Shown in pieces: positions 17,473-27,200 of a stretch of 43,731 nt of DNA. Within the stretch, counting starts at the first letter, position 1. Each line of letters starts with the position of its first letter. The DNA lies in NCBI RefSeq assembly GCF_030651745.1, contig NZ_JAUSCC010000148.1:1-43731 (forward strand), in the 5' to 3' direction. The position numbers and the translations under genes are program-made. The notes beneath the pieces were generated by a model. That model did not search any database and was not told the DNA's origin. It worked only from the letters and a program-made list of their open reading frames with translations. The DNA comes from Methylophaga sp. (GTDB lineage: Bacteria; Pseudomonadota; Gammaproteobacteria; Nitrosococcales; Methylophagaceae).

Positions 17473-18642
17473 ATGATTAAAAAAAATATTTGGATAAAGC
17501 CCACTGCTATACCTGTGCTAGCGTTGGGCTTTTTTGCAGGAGTAGCAATATGGTTAGCGAGTCATCTGAATTCATATTCGATCTACGGAATGGTTCTTGG
17601 GTGCTGGATAGTGACCGTTGTTATTTCGTTAGTTATAAGTCGAAAGTATCAGCAGGCAAAAGACCGCATTACTGATCTTGAACAATTATCTACAAACATG
17701 TCACAACAACCTGAACAGGAAGATAATTTAAGAAAATTATGCCGAGACTTGCTTCCAATCTGGTCTGGTCAGATTCAACTTGCCAGCAGCATTACTGAGC
17801 AGGAAGTTACTGCGTTAGTTGAGCGTTTTTCGCGTATTTCACAGATGCTGTCAGAGACAACAAATAACAGCAAACACATAGAAGGTGGAAGTGGCAATTC
17901 TTTGATAGAGCTCTTTAACGACAGTGAGCAAAAGCTGCAGTCAGTAGTTGAATCTTTCCATCAAGCTTTATTAGCAAAAAATAATTTATTGGCAGAAATA
18001 AACGATTTATCCCAATTGACTAAAGATTTAAGCGGTATGGCTGGAGAAGTTGAGAAAATTGCAAGCCAAACTAATTTATTGGCATTGAATGCTGCCATTG
18101 AGGCCGCTCGTGCTGGAGAGTATGGACGAGGTTTTGCTGTAGTTGCTGGTGAAGTACGAAATTTATCTGTTCAATCCGCCGGTAGCGGAGGACTTATCCT
18201 GCAAAAGATGGATGAAATTAATCAGAAAATTTCCAATACTGTGGCCATTTCAAATGAATTCGCCAAACAAGATGCTGACATGGTGGGGCACGCCGAGCAG
18301 CTGATTGGATCAGTACTCGACAAATTTCGAAATACAACGGAAACATTTCGTCAACAAAATGAAAACATGTTTCGAGAAGCTGAGTCACTTCAAGAAGAAA
18401 TTGGCAGTGTATTAGTGGCTTTTCAATTTCAAGATCGTGTTTCACAAATTTTAGACAACCTTCGCAATAATCTTAATCGACTGAAAAATGAATTAGATGA
18501 TGGCAGTAATGTTTCAGAGATTTTTGATGAAGCGTGGTTATTAGATTTAGAAAATTCATACACGATGCCCGAACAAATAGCCGTCCACAAGGGCGGGACA
18601 GTATCCACCAAGAATGACGAGCAAGAAGTTACATTTTTTTAA
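17473..18642 (+). CDS. Methyl-accepting chemotaxis protein without periplasmic sensor
   Basis: A 389-residue chemoreceptor. Two adjacent membrane spans near the N-terminus (about residues 10-28 and 32-52) are joined by only a few residues, so there is no external ligand domain. The remainder is a coiled-coil cytoplasmic rod whose hairpin tip ([21 protein letters not shown], then [15 protein letters not shown]) binds CheA and CheW. It may sense a membrane or cytoplasmic cue, or serve as a scaffold. ATG 17473 is preferred because AAGGA precedes it and it places the spans at the terminus; the frame extends back to 17437. It heads the operon, 17 bases before cheY. Confidence 0.88.
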   Translation: MIKKNIWIKPTAIPVLALGFFAGVAIWLASHLNSYSIYGMVLGCWIVTVVISLVISRKYQQAKDRITDLEQLSTNMSQQPEQEDNLRKLCRDLLPIWSGQIQLASSITEQEVTALVERFSRISQMLSETTNNSKHIEGGSGNSLIELFNDSEQKLQSVVESFHQALLAKNNLLAEINDLSQLTKDLSGMAGEVEKIASQTNLLALNAAIEAARAGEYGRGFAVVAGEVRNLSVQSAGSGGLILQKMDEINQKISNTVAISNEFAKQDADMVGHAEQLIGSVLDKFRNTTETFRQQNENMFREAESLQEEIGSVLVAFQFQDRVSQILDNLRNNLNRLKNELDDGSNVSEIFDEAWLLDLENSYTMPEQIAVHKGGTVSTKNDEQEVTFF

Positions 18643-18659
18643 TACATGGAGAGATATAC

Positions 18660-19028
18660 ATGGCAAAAACCATCATGATAGTAGACGATTCAGCTTCATT
18701 GAGACAGGTAGTGGGTATTGCTTTAAAAGGTGCCGGCTATGATGTTATCGAAGCCTGTGATGGTCAGGATGCATTGTCGAAACTGACTGGTCAAAAAATT
18801 CATTTGATAGTCAGTGATGTAAACATGCCCAACATGGACGGCATCACATTTGTTAAAGCTGCAAAACAAAAACCTGAATACAAATTTACCCCAGTCATTA
18901 TGCTGACCACTGAAGCTAGCGATGAAATGAAACAGCGTGGACAGCTTGCCGGTGCCAAAGCATGGATGGTTAAGCCTTTTCAGCCTTCACAGATGTTGGC
19001 CGCTGTATCGAAATTGATAATGCCTTAA
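18660..19028 (+). CDS. cheY: CheY-type response regulator
   Basis: A stand-alone 122-residue receiver domain. The acidic pair D9-D10, phospho-acceptor D53 (VSDVNMPNMDG), T83 and K105 are all present, so it should accept phosphate from the CheA encoded two genes downstream. There is no output domain; it would act by protein contact at the flagellar switch or on another target. GGAGAG lies before the ATG. Because bacteria with several chemosensory systems have several CheY proteins, flagellar action is likely but not proven. Confidence 0.93.
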   Translation: MAKTIMIVDDSASLRQVVGIALKGAGYDVIEACDGQDALSKLTGQKIHLIVSDVNMPNMDGITFVKAAKQKPEYKFTPVIMLTTEASDEMKQRGQLAGAKAWMVKPFQPSQMLAAVSKLIMP

Positions 19029-19067
19029 TGAATAAACTTCACTAATTATCAATGGGGGGGAGCTTAC

Positions 19068-19418
19068 ATGCAGATAGAGGTAGATAAACTCAATGCAGAT
19101 CAAACAAAAATGTGCCTCATTGGGGAAATGACAATTTTCCACATCAATGACATTAAAGAAAGTCTAGTAAAACAGTTTAATGAAGCCAATGAGTTACTGA
19201 TTGATTTGTCGGGGGTATCCGAGATTGACACTGCAGGTCTACAGGTTTTAATTCTTTTTAAAAATGAGGCTTCAAAAAAGAAAAAGAAACTGGTATTGGC
19301 TGAGCATAGTCAACCAGTGGTTGATCTCTTGGAGATAAGTCATTTAAACCAATTTTTTGGCGATCCGGTGTTGTTACTTTCCGCTCAAACTGCTGAAAAA
19401 AGTGAGAAAAAATTATGA
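19068..19418 (+). CDS. STAS-domain protein (anti-sigma-antagonist type)
   Basis: A 116-residue single STAS domain like SpoIIAA and its relatives. The signature at the conserved site is EIDTAGLQVL, with threonine 55 where many members carry the phosphorylated serine. The C-terminal tail is lysine-rich. A strong GGGGGGAG ribosome site precedes it. It lies between cheY and cheA, overlapping cheA by four bases (ATGA), so its product is made together with CheA. No partner kinase (RsbW/SpoIIAB type) or PP2C phosphatase is in the window. A role in modulating this chemosensory pathway is inferred from position. Confidence 0.88.
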   Translation: MQIEVDKLNADQTKMCLIGEMTIFHINDIKESLVKQFNEANELLIDLSGVSEIDTAGLQVLILFKNEASKKKKKLVLAEHSQPVVDLLEISHLNQFFGDPVLLLSAQTAEKSEKKL

Positions 19419-21643
19419 GTATGGAGGAAGCGTTACAGACTTTTCTGACAGAAAGTAGAGAGCTTCTGCAGGATATGGAAGAGTCGCTATTAAAACTGGA
19501 AGAAACACCGAAAGATAATGATCTGATAAATGCGATTTTCCGTGCCGCTCATACTATTAAAGGTTCTGCAGGACTCTTTGGACTCGATCACATTGTTGCG
19601 TTTACTCATGTTGCCGAAAGTGTTCTAGATAAGGTGCGTGATAACGAAATTCAAATGGACAAAGACTTAGTCGCGCTATTTTTATTAGTTTGTGATCAGT
19701 TGAATGTTCTCATTGAAAATATCTCCAATGCTGTCACCGACTCTAGTGAAATTCAGCAGAAAAGTGATGAGCTGGCAAATTCACTAAACTGCTACTTGGA
19801 AAATACTCCCAGCGATAAAATCACAGTTCCGGAAAAACGAACCACATCAGACAGCGATAATATTTCTTATCAAGAATCAGTAAATACTGTAGCCACTGAT
19901 AATTGGCATATCTCTCTGCGTTTTGACAAGGAAGTGCTTCGTAACGGCATGGATCCTTTTGCCTTTATTCACTATCTCAATACGTTGGGCAGAGTTGTCA
20001 ATCTAGTCACATTAAGTGATGCATTGCCAGCAGTCGGCGAAATGGACCCGGAATTATGCTACTTAGGGTTCGAAGTTGCTTTTAAAAGTGACGCCACAAA
20101 GGCAGAGATTGAAGGTGTTTTCGAATTTGTACAGGATGAAAGCGATATTCGAATTATTCCCCCTCGCAGTAAGATTAACGAATATATCAACCTCATCGAC
20201 GCGCTACCTGAAGAAGAATTGCCGCTTGGCCAGATTTTGGTGCGATGCGGCACGCTGACTGAGTCAGAGTTAGAGAAAGCCTTACAGTTGCAACAAGGCG
20301 GCGAGGGTGAACCTTTGGGTGAAGTACTTGAATCACAGAAAATGGTTGAAACGCCTGTTGTAGAGGCAGCCCTTGAAAAACAAAAACAAGTTAAAAGTAA
20401 CATAGCCGCCACCAAGGACACTATTCGTGTCGAGGCGGATAAACTTGATCACATGATCAACTTGGTGGGAGAACTAATTGTCGCCAGTGCTGGTGCCAGC
20501 CTGATTGCTCAGAACACCGGTATCCAGCCATTATTAGAGGCCAATGCCACTATTTCAAGATTGGTTGAGGAAGTCCGTGACTCTGTACTCACCCTAAGAA
20601 TGGTGCAAATTGGCGCTACATTTAATCGTTTCAATCGAGTAGTTAGAGATGTCAGTCAGGAAATTGGAAAAGAGATCAGTCTCAAAATTTCAGGTGCTGA
20701 TACCGAGCTTGATAAGACGGTAGTTGAAAAAATTGGCGATCCACTAACCCATCTCGTACGAAATGCTATCGATCATGGAATCGAAGCTCCACAAATCAGG
20801 TTGGGAAAAGGTAAGCCAGCAAAAGGCACCGTTCATCTCAATGCATATCATGATTCCGGAAGCATAATTATTGAAGTTTCTGATGATGGTAGTGGGCTGA
20901 ACCGTGACAAGATTTTTAATAAAGCGGTGGATCGTGGACTCGTTAGTGCAGATCAGAGTATGACCGAGCAAGAAGTATATAACCTGATATTTGAGCCCGG
21001 CTTTTCAACCGCTGAAAGCGTTTCCAACCTGTCTGGCCGTGGTGTTGGTATGGATGTCGTCCGCCGTAATATTCATGCCTTGCGTGGTGAAGTAAATCTA
21101 AAGAGCAAAGAAGGCGTCGGGTCGACTGTACAAATCCGTTTACCCCTAACGTTGGCGATTATTGATGGCTTCCTTGTTGGGGTTGGCGATCAGAGTTATG
21201 TGATTCCACTGGATGTTGTTGACGAATGTGTCGAATTGTCTGCCTGGCGTAACAGCCATTCTGACGGCGATTTTCTTAATTTGCGTGGTGAAGCCTTACC
21301 TTACGTGAAAATGCGCGATATTTTTGGCATTCACGGTACTCCAGCCAAAAGAGAAAATGTAGTGGTTGTTCAAGTTAATGGTAAAAAAGCCGGTTTTGTT
21401 GTTGACCGATTAATGGGAGAGCTACAAACCGTTATAAAGCCTTTGGGAAAAATATTTCAAGGGACACAAGGATTGGCTGGATTTACCATTTTAGGCAGTG
21501 GTGATGTTGCATTGATAGTAGATGCAGCTGAATTAATTAAAAAGACCATGCATGCTGAAAAAATTAATTTTGAGACTTTTACAGAACCTCGTAAAACCGA
21601 CAAATTAGCTTTAACTCATGACAAAGGAGTCAGTCCAAAATGA
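19415..21643 (+). CDS. cheA: Chemotaxis histidine kinase CheA with MshEN-like insert
   Basis: A 742-residue CheA. The Hpt domain at 1-110 carries the phospho-histidine H46 (RAAHTIKGSAG). A ferredoxin-like region follows at about 165-252. Next is a repeat-like segment at about 268-328 (PLGQILVRCGTLTESELEKAL and PLGEVL...VEAALEKQ) resembling the MshEN/type II secretion N-domain. Then come the dimerisation helices (340-400), the HATPase core with HLVRNAIDHGIE, DDGSGLN and GRGVGMDVVRRN, and a CheW-like domain from about 580. It phosphorylates CheY and CheB under receptor control. Its start overlaps the STAS gene by four bases, and its stop overlaps the next small gene by four. Confidence 0.95.
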   Translation: MSMEEALQTFLTESRELLQDMEESLLKLEETPKDNDLINAIFRAAHTIKGSAGLFGLDHIVAFTHVAESVLDKVRDNEIQMDKDLVALFLLVCDQLNVLIENISNAVTDSSEIQQKSDELANSLNCYLENTPSDKITVPEKRTTSDSDNISYQESVNTVATDNWHISLRFDKEVLRNGMDPFAFIHYLNTLGRVVNLVTLSDALPAVGEMDPELCYLGFEVAFKSDATKAEIEGVFEFVQDESDIRIIPPRSKINEYINLIDALPEEELPLGQILVRCGTLTESELEKALQLQQGGEGEPLGEVLESQKMVETPVVEAALEKQKQVKSNIAATKDTIRVEADKLDHMINLVGELIVASAGASLIAQNTGIQPLLEANATISRLVEEVRDSVLTLRMVQIGATFNRFNRVVRDVSQEIGKEISLKISGADTELDKTVVEKIGDPLTHLVRNAIDHGIEAPQIRLGKGKPAKGTVHLNAYHDSGSIIIEVSDDGSGLNRDKIFNKAVDRGLVSADQSMTEQEVYNLIFEPGFSTAESVSNLSGRGVGMDVVRRNIHALRGEVNLKSKEGVGSTVQIRLPLTLAIIDGFLVGVGDQSYVIPLDVVDECVELSAWRNSHSDGDFLNLRGEALPYVKMRDIFGIHGTPAKRENVVVVQVNGKKAGFVVDRLMGELQTVIKPLGKIFQGTQGLAGFTILGSGDVALIVDAAELIKKTMHAEKINFETFTEPRKTDKLALTHDKGVSPK

Positions 21644-21852
21644 GTCTCTTAAATCAACCATTCGAAGATGATGGATTGAATGGATTGCTTGTTAGTTATC
21701 CATCTTCAAGGATATTTCTCTTTGGGAAATACCCAATAAACGAACATTTTAAGGAAATTAATGAGGGAAAGTCCGTTTATAAGCGTTTTATAAGTATGGC
21801 TTTTACAATATTTAAAATTAAAAAATCTTTTACGCAAGGGGTGGTTGTATGA
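21640..21852 (+). CDS. Small unknown protein coupled between cheA and mcp
   Basis: A 70-codon frame, [20 protein letters not shown] at its start and [12 protein letters not shown] at its end. It begins in an ATGA overlap with cheA and ends in an ATGA overlap with the following mcp. The middle contains an aromatic, weakly hydrophobic patch ([20 protein letters not shown]) but no clear membrane span. I recognise no family. In similar clusters a cheW usually sits here, but this sequence shows no CheW features. Precise coupling at both ends argues for real translation, while low sequence complexity leaves doubt. Confidence 0.5.
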   Translation: MSLLNQPFEDDGLNGLLVSYPSSRIFLFGKYPINEHFKEINEGKSVYKRFISMAFTIFKIKKSFTQGVVV

Positions 21853-23489
21853 GTATGTTAAATAACATGAAAGTAGGTATGAAGCTGGGTCTTGGATTTT
21901 TCACCTTGATTCTGCTTATGGGGTTATTGGGCTTTGTTTCATTATTTGAAATGGATAAAGTCAATGACCAATCCACCATCATAAGCACAAACTGGTTACC
22001 TAGTATTGATGCTATTCATACAATGAATACAGCTACTTCGGATTATCGTATCGAAGAATTAAGGCATATATTATCTACCAGCCCTTCTCAAATGGTTGAA
22101 CGTGAAAAAAACATGGAGCAGCTTCGGGCTGTTATTAAAGCAAATCAAGATCTCTACGAACCTTTAATGGTCTCAGATGAAGAGAAGAGATTATTCACAA
22201 ATTTTCAGAATACTTTCAACGCTTATATAGGTATCAGTGAAAAGGTGTTTGTACTCTCGCGAGATATGAGAACTGAAGAAGCAATGGAATTAATGGCCGG
22301 TGATTCAAAAAAATACTTTGACGAGTTTTCTACAGAATTATCAAATTTAGTGGATTTAAATATCCAAGGCGCTCAAGCTGCCAGTGAATATGGTGATAGT
22401 GTCTTTGAAGAGGCGCGATTAGTCACAATCATCTTAATTGTCGTTAGTGCACTGCTTGGAACCATTATTGCAATCGTTATTATACGAAACCTGTTGAATC
22501 AGTTAGGTGGCGAACCTGCTTACGTTACCGATATTGTTTCTAAAGTGGCAGCCGGTGACCTTACGGTTCAAGTTGAGCTTAAGAAAGGCGATAACAGTAG
22601 CATGCTGTTTTCTGTTGACAATATGGTTCAGAAGTTATCAGAAGTTGTTTCCGGAGTAAGCAGCGCGACAGATAATTTATCTTCTGCTTCTGAAGAAATA
22701 AGTTCCACTGCCCAAACCATGTCACAAGCCACCAGCGAGCAGGCAGCAAGTGTCGAAGAAACCTCAGCTTCAATTGAACAGATGTCTGCATCGGTCAATC
22801 AAAATACAGAAAATGCGAAGATAACCGACAGTATGTCTAGCCAAGCCGCATCGCAAGCTGTGGAAGGCGGACAAGCTGTAACTGACACTGTTTTAGCAAT
22901 GAAACAAATCGCTGAAAAAATCGGCATCATTGATGATATTGCATACCAAACCAATCTTTTGGCGCTGAATGCCGCTATTGAAGCTGCACGTGCTGGTGAA
23001 CATGGCAAAGGCTTTGCTGTTGTAGCAGCTGAGGTCAGAAAGCTGGCTGAACGTTCACAAGTCGCTGCACAAGAAATCGGTGAAACGGCAAAAAGTAGTG
23101 TTAATCTTGCCGAAAAAGCTGGCAAGCTGCTTGACGAAATTGTTCCTGGTATTACTAAAACAGCTGAGCTGGTCCAAGAAATCACAGCTGCGTCTTCTGA
23201 ACAAGCCACAGGCGTTTCACAGATTAACTCGGCCATGGATCAACTGAATCAAGTCACTCAACAAAATGCATCAAGCAGTGAAGAGTTAGCATCAACAGCC
23301 GAAGAAATGAGCAGCCAAGCTGAAATGCTTAAAGAGTTGATGGAGTTTTTCACAGTAGATAACGGAAATTCATCTACTACGAGTCGTAAGAATACATCTG
23401 GACGAAATAATTTATCAGCTTCTAATCGTAGCAATAAAGAAACGAAAGCAGCTTCATCTGAAGAAAACTCAGGCTTTGTTCGATTCTAA
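21849..23489 (+). CDS. Methyl-accepting chemotaxis protein with four-helix-bundle sensor
   Basis: A 546-residue transmembrane chemoreceptor. Spans lie at about 9-31 and 190-212. Between them is a helical periplasmic domain of the 4HB_MCP type that begins with the usual [24 protein letters not shown] stretch. A HAMP domain follows ([24 protein letters not shown]), then the signalling rod with tip [19 protein letters not shown] and [19 protein letters not shown]. Glutamine/glutamate-rich repeats in the rod are likely methylation sites for CheR and CheB encoded downstream. The ligand is unknown. The first ATG, at 21849, overlaps the preceding small gene; AAGGGG precedes it. The transcript ends at the terminator at 23502. 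Confidence 0.93.
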   Translation: MSMLNNMKVGMKLGLGFFTLILLMGLLGFVSLFEMDKVNDQSTIISTNWLPSIDAIHTMNTATSDYRIEELRHILSTSPSQMVEREKNMEQLRAVIKANQDLYEPLMVSDEEKRLFTNFQNTFNAYIGISEKVFVLSRDMRTEEAMELMAGDSKKYFDEFSTELSNLVDLNIQGAQAASEYGDSVFEEARLVTIILIVVSALLGTIIAIVIIRNLLNQLGGEPAYVTDIVSKVAAGDLTVQVELKKGDNSSMLFSVDNMVQKLSEVVSGVSSATDNLSSASEEISSTAQTMSQATSEQAASVEETSASIEQMSASVNQNTENAKITDSMSSQAASQAVEGGQAVTDTVLAMKQIAEKIGIIDDIAYQTNLLALNAAIEAARAGEHGKGFAVVAAEVRKLAERSQVAAQEIGETAKSSVNLAEKAGKLLDEIVPGITKTAELVQEITAASSEQATGVSQINSAMDQLNQVTQQNASSSEELASTAEEMSSQAEMLKELMEFFTVDNGNSSTTSRKNTSGRNNLSASNRSNKETKAASSEENSGFVRF

Positions 23490-23501
23490 TATTGTTATCC
23501 C

Positions 23502-23542
23502 CCGATATAGCTCCAATCCTAGGAGCTATATCGGTTTTTTTT
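23502..23542 (+). terminator. Rho-independent terminator after the second mcp
   Basis: CCGATATAGCTCC (23502-23514) pairs perfectly with GGAGCTATATCGG (23522-23534) across a seven-base loop, followed by eight T. It ends the mcp-cheY-STAS-cheA-orf-mcp transcript and separates it from cheW, which must have its own promoter in 23543-23678. Confidence 0.95.
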
Positions 23543-23678
23543 GAAGCGGTTTGTGAATTTTAAGACAACTCTTTTTTATTTAAACGATGTTTATTGTCTT
23601 GATTAATGAGCATCATTTAGCAGAGAGTTTCACAAGGTTCATATTAGATAACGCTAGCGTAGATTATGGAGCAAACAA

Positions 23679-24203
23679 ATGAGTTCACCAATTGTAGTAA
23701 ATGAATACTCAGATGTGACCGAAGTGCAAGAACAACATCAATATTTGACCTTTATGCTGAAGGGAGAAATATTTGCAATTGGCATATTGTCGATCAAAGA
23801 GATTATTGAGTATGGCAAATTGACTGAAGTGCCAAGCATGCCGGATTTTATCCGAGGGGTTATTAATTTGCGTGGTGCTGTGGTTCCAGTTGTCGATCTG
23901 GCAGCACGATTTGGTAAAACAAACACCGAAATTGGTCGACGTACCTGTATTGTCATTATTGAAGTAAATAACGCTCAAACGACGCAAGTTATTGGTGTGA
24001 TGGTTGATGCAGTCAACGCTGTTCTTGAAATACCTTCCAATCAAATTGAAGCTGCTCCGAGTTTTGGTGCAAAAATCCGAGCTGAGTTTATTAAAGGTAT
24101 GGGAAAGATAGAGGGTAATTTTGTCATTATTTTAGATGTTGACAAAGTCCTGTCACAAGATGAACTGGATGTTGCAACTCAAGTTGGCGAGGGTGCTGAA
24201 TGA
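23679..24203 (+). CDS. cheW: Chemotaxis coupling protein CheW
   Basis: A 174-residue CheW that bridges receptors and CheA in the signalling array. The body (about residues 20-160) shows the expected pattern: YLTFMLKGEIFAIGILSIKEII, then VPSMPDFIRGVINLRGAVVPVVDL and a final GNFVIILDVDKVLS. It sits 136 bases after a strong terminator and 187 bases before cheR, so it is probably transcribed by itself. That is unusual for a gene whose product is needed in fixed ratio to CheA. In the gap after it, GCCTATT (24223-24229) and AATAGGC (24254-24260) could form a weak hairpin. Confidence 0.95.
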   Translation: MSSPIVVNEYSDVTEVQEQHQYLTFMLKGEIFAIGILSIKEIIEYGKLTEVPSMPDFIRGVINLRGAVVPVVDLAARFGKTNTEIGRRTCIVIIEVNNAQTTQVIGVMVDAVNAVLEIPSNQIEAAPSFGAKIRAEFIKGMGKIEGNFVIILDVDKVLSQDELDVATQVGEGAE

Positions 24204-24390
24204 TTGGCGTTTTTATCATAAGGCCTATTTGATTTCGTACATGATTCTCAACCAATAGGCTATTTAATACCGTTTGTTCATGAATATGAAAAAGAGGGTG
24301 TCAGCGGCGGAGAATTGGCAAAGGATAGTGTCTGTATCTTTTTATAAAATTTAAACTTTTAATACAAACTTCAGATTCTTAGGGATTGTT

Positions 24391-25251
24391 GTGACAAATA
24401 AAATGCAATCAAGAGAACCTCTACAATCGCGGCCAGCTATTACAAATGTTTTGGTACTGAAAGATAGTGAGTTCAACAAGATTAGAGACTTGATTTACGA
24501 CATTGCTGGAATTAGCCTTGCACCCGTCAAAAAAACTTTAGTTTCTAGTCGCTTGAGTAAACACCTACGTGAAACCAGTCATCATAGCTTTAGTGATTAT
24601 TTCAACTTTATAACCTCAAAAGGCAATGAATCTCAATTACAGTACGCTGTTGATTTGTTGACGACAAACGAAACATATTTTTTCCGAGAAATAAAACATT
24701 TCGACTTTTTACAAAAACAAATTTTGCCATCGCGTGAGCATGGCAGGACTTTCCGAGTTTGGAGTGCTGCATGTTCAACTGGTGAAGAACCTTATAGTGT
24801 GGCAATGCTTCTTGACGATTTACTTGGACAGTCAGACTGGCAAGTTCTGGCTACTGATATCAGTAATAGAGTACTTGAGAAGGCGAAAACAGGTATTTAT
24901 CCGATGACTCGTATAAAAGATCTACCCGAACGATTGTTACGAGCATACTGCCTCAAAGGGGTCGGTAAGTACGACAATTCCATGATGGTTACTGAGCAGC
25001 TTCGTAAAAAAGTACAGTTTCAATATCTTAATTTGAATAAGTCTTTGCCCCAGAATATTGGCTTATTCGATGTTATCTTTCTGCGAAACGTGATGATCTA
25101 TTTTGATTTGGATACCAAGAGACAAGTAGTTGAACGTATGCTTCCACATTTACGCCCTGATGGTTTTTTTATCGTAGGGCACTCAGAAACGCTTGGAGGT
25201 GTTTGTGATTCTTTAAAAGCGATAGCCCCTTCAATCTACACCAGAGCTTAG
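24391..25251 (+). CDS. cheR: Chemoreceptor glutamate methyltransferase CheR
   Basis: A 286-residue SAM-dependent enzyme that methylates receptor glutamates. The N-terminal helical part (about 20-95) is followed by TTNETYFFREIKHFDFL and the SAM-binding VWSAACSTGEEPYSVAM, then DVIFLRNVMIYFD and GFFIVGHSETL. Translation probably starts at GTG 24391, with AGGGAT six bases upstream. Its TAG stop is immediately followed by the ATG of cheD, so the two are translated as a pair. No C-terminal TPR or pentapeptide-binding extension is seen. Confidence 0.95.
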   Translation: MTNKMQSREPLQSRPAITNVLVLKDSEFNKIRDLIYDIAGISLAPVKKTLVSSRLSKHLRETSHHSFSDYFNFITSKGNESQLQYAVDLLTTNETYFFREIKHFDFLQKQILPSREHGRTFRVWSAACSTGEEPYSVAMLLDDLLGQSDWQVLATDISNRVLEKAKTGIYPMTRIKDLPERLLRAYCLKGVGKYDNSMMVTEQLRKKVQFQYLNLNKSLPQNIGLFDVIFLRNVMIYFDLDTKRQVVERMLPHLRPDGFFIVGHSETLGGVCDSLKAIAPSIYTRA

Positions 25252-25779
25252 ATGACGAATATACCATCGGAGATAATTGATATCTTTTTACGACCAGGTG
25301 ACACTTATTTTGGCAATCGTAATCATCGAATCCGAACAATGCTTGGCTCCTGTGTTGCAATTGTATTTTGGCACCAACGCTTATGTTTAGGCGGCATGTG
25401 TCATTTTATGTTGCCCACTTCAGGAGCACGTAAGCCAACTCAAAAACTAGATGGACGTTATGCAGATGAAGCGGTTTTACTTTTGATGCACGAAATGAAA
25501 AAACATGGGGCTCCTCATACTGAGTACAAGGCTAAGATCTTTGGCGGTGGTGATATGTTTTCAACTTTAAATATGCCGTCAGGTCTTGACATTGGTCAGC
25601 AGAATATTGAAGCAGCGAAAAAGTTGATAATAGGACATGGCTTTGATTGTATTGCCCATCATTTAGGCGGATATGGCCATAGAAATGTCATTTTTAATGT
25701 TTGGAATGGTGATGTTTGGATGCGTCACAACCATGGGGAAAGCAAAGCTAGTCATTCATCAATATGGAGTTTTGACTAA
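25252..25779 (+). CDS. cheD: Chemoreceptor glutamine deamidase CheD
   Basis: A 175-residue CheD, which converts specific receptor glutamines to glutamates and can interact with CheC-type phosphatases. The catalytic cysteine C34 (TMLGSCVAIVFW) and histidine H51 (LGGMCHFMLP) are in place, as are GGGDMF and the C-terminal GGYGHRNVIFN. It directly abuts cheR. CheD beside CheR and CheB is typical of the non-enterobacterial chemosensory classes. No cheC or cheZ is found in the window. Confidence 0.95.
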   Translation: MTNIPSEIIDIFLRPGDTYFGNRNHRIRTMLGSCVAIVFWHQRLCLGGMCHFMLPTSGARKPTQKLDGRYADEAVLLLMHEMKKHGAPHTEYKAKIFGGGDMFSTLNMPSGLDIGQQNIEAAKKLIIGHGFDCIAHHLGGYGHRNVIFNVWNGDVWMRHNHGESKASHSSIWSFD

Positions 25780-26066
25780 TTGTATAAGGTGCATGGCAAG
25801 CTAAAGTAAAGATTATTAAGTCTAATAAACTAGTAGCAACTGATGCATTTCTGAACAGATGGATTCACATCCAAATTTTCAGACTGAATTATTGAAATCA
25901 TTAGACGGATATGAAGGATAGAAATGTGGTAAAAAAATCTTGCTTTCTCTTTCTTAAATTTAAGCATAGCGCTCTCTGAGTAACATTAAATCATGTATGG
26001 ATATCGCATTCGGCTATTCAGTATGATTATGAGAGCTGAACTGGCTGTAATAAAATAAGGTTTGAA

Positions 26067-27137
26067 ATGTCAGCAACAATAAAAGTAATGATAGTTGACG
26101 ACTCAGCAGTCGTAAGAATGGTTCTAAGTGAGTTGCTAGCGAAAGATAAAGAAATAGAGGTCATTGGAGCAGCATCTGACCCGATTTTTGCAATGGATAA
26201 AATGAAGCGTGGTTGGCCTGACGTTATCATTCTTGATGTAGAAATGCCGCGTATGGATGGCATTACTTTTTTGAACAAACTCATGAGCGAGCATCCGACA
26301 CCTGTAATAATTTGTTCAACGTTAACATTGAAAGGTGCAGAAACCACAGTTCAGGCATTAGCTGCTGGTGCTTTTGCTATTGTGACAAAACCCACAATTG
26401 GTCTTAAACAACATCTACATGATGAGTCAGATAATCTGATATCAGTGGTAAAAGCCGCTGCAAAAGCAAATATCAAACGTTTAGCAAAACCCACTAATTT
26501 AGCTCCACTGCCTGTACAACCCAAATTAACTGCAGATGAAATCATCCCAAATAATGTCCGTGCAATGGCCCAGACCACGGAAAAGATCGTTGCTATCGGG
26601 ACATCAACAGGCGGTACTCAGGCCTTAGAACTTATCCTGACGGAGCTTCCAAGAGTCAGTCCAGGCATTGTGGTCGTGCAACATATGCCCGAAAAGTTTA
26701 CAGAGGCATTTGCAAAACGCCTCGACGGTTTATGTCAGATTGAAGTAAAGGAAGCCAAAACTGGTGATCGTGTAGTGCCTGGACGGGCTTTAATCGCCCC
26801 GGGCGGGCGTCATATGCTGCTAAAGAGAAGTGGTGCTCAGTATCATGTCGAAATCATAGATGGCCCACTGGTAAGCCGTCATCGACCATCCGTCGATGTG
26901 TTATTTCGATCTGTCGCCCAGTGTGCAGGTAAAAATGCGTTAGGTGTCATTATGACAGGAATGGGGGATGACGGCGCTAGAGGGCTAAAAGAGATGCATG
27001 ACGTTGGAGCACATACGATTGCACAAGATGAAAATAGCTGTGTCGTGTTTGGAATGCCAAAAGCTGCAATAAATCTAGGGGCCGTGGATGATGTGATACC
27101 ACTCCAGTCTATATCTCGCTCAATAATTTCAAGATAA
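26067..27137 (+). CDS. cheB: Chemotaxis protein-glutamate methylesterase CheB
   Basis: A 356-residue CheB: receiver domain at 1-125 with D11-D12 and phospho-acceptor D57 ([10 protein letters not shown]), a linker, and the methylesterase/deamidase domain from about 170. The catalytic serine is S180 ([11 protein letters not shown]), with histidine in [14 protein letters not shown] and aspartate in [12 protein letters not shown]. Phosphorylation by CheA would stimulate removal of receptor methyl groups, balancing CheR. AAGG lies seven bases before the ATG. The 287-base gap from cheD (25780-26066) has no gene except a 20-codon frame and presumably holds a promoter. Confidence 0.96.
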   Translation: MSATIKVMIVDDSAVVRMVLSELLAKDKEIEVIGAASDPIFAMDKMKRGWPDVIILDVEMPRMDGITFLNKLMSEHPTPVIICSTLTLKGAETTVQALAAGAFAIVTKPTIGLKQHLHDESDNLISVVKAAAKANIKRLAKPTNLAPLPVQPKLTADEIIPNNVRAMAQTTEKIVAIGTSTGGTQALELILTELPRVSPGIVVVQHMPEKFTEAFAKRLDGLCQIEVKEAKTGDRVVPGRALIAPGGRHMLLKRSGAQYHVEIIDGPLVSRHRPSVDVLFRSVAQCAGKNALGVIMTGMGDDGARGLKEMHDVGAHTIAQDENSCVVFGMPKAAINLGAVDDVIPLQSISRSIISR

Positions 27138-27200
27138 ATTCACTAGAAATTATTGCTGAGTGCTTAGAGTGGAAGCTGTAATAAATGCAATTTTTGATAG

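Noticed and set aside
21640..21852. Decayed cheW
   Set aside because: None of the CheW landmarks (for example GVINLRGxVVPVxDL) appears in any frame, so there is no evidence of a remnant.
25859..25921. 20-codon frame (MDSHPNFQTELLKSLDGYEG) between cheD and cheB
   Set aside because: Too short to judge and without a ribosome site; could be a leader peptide, but nothing supports it.
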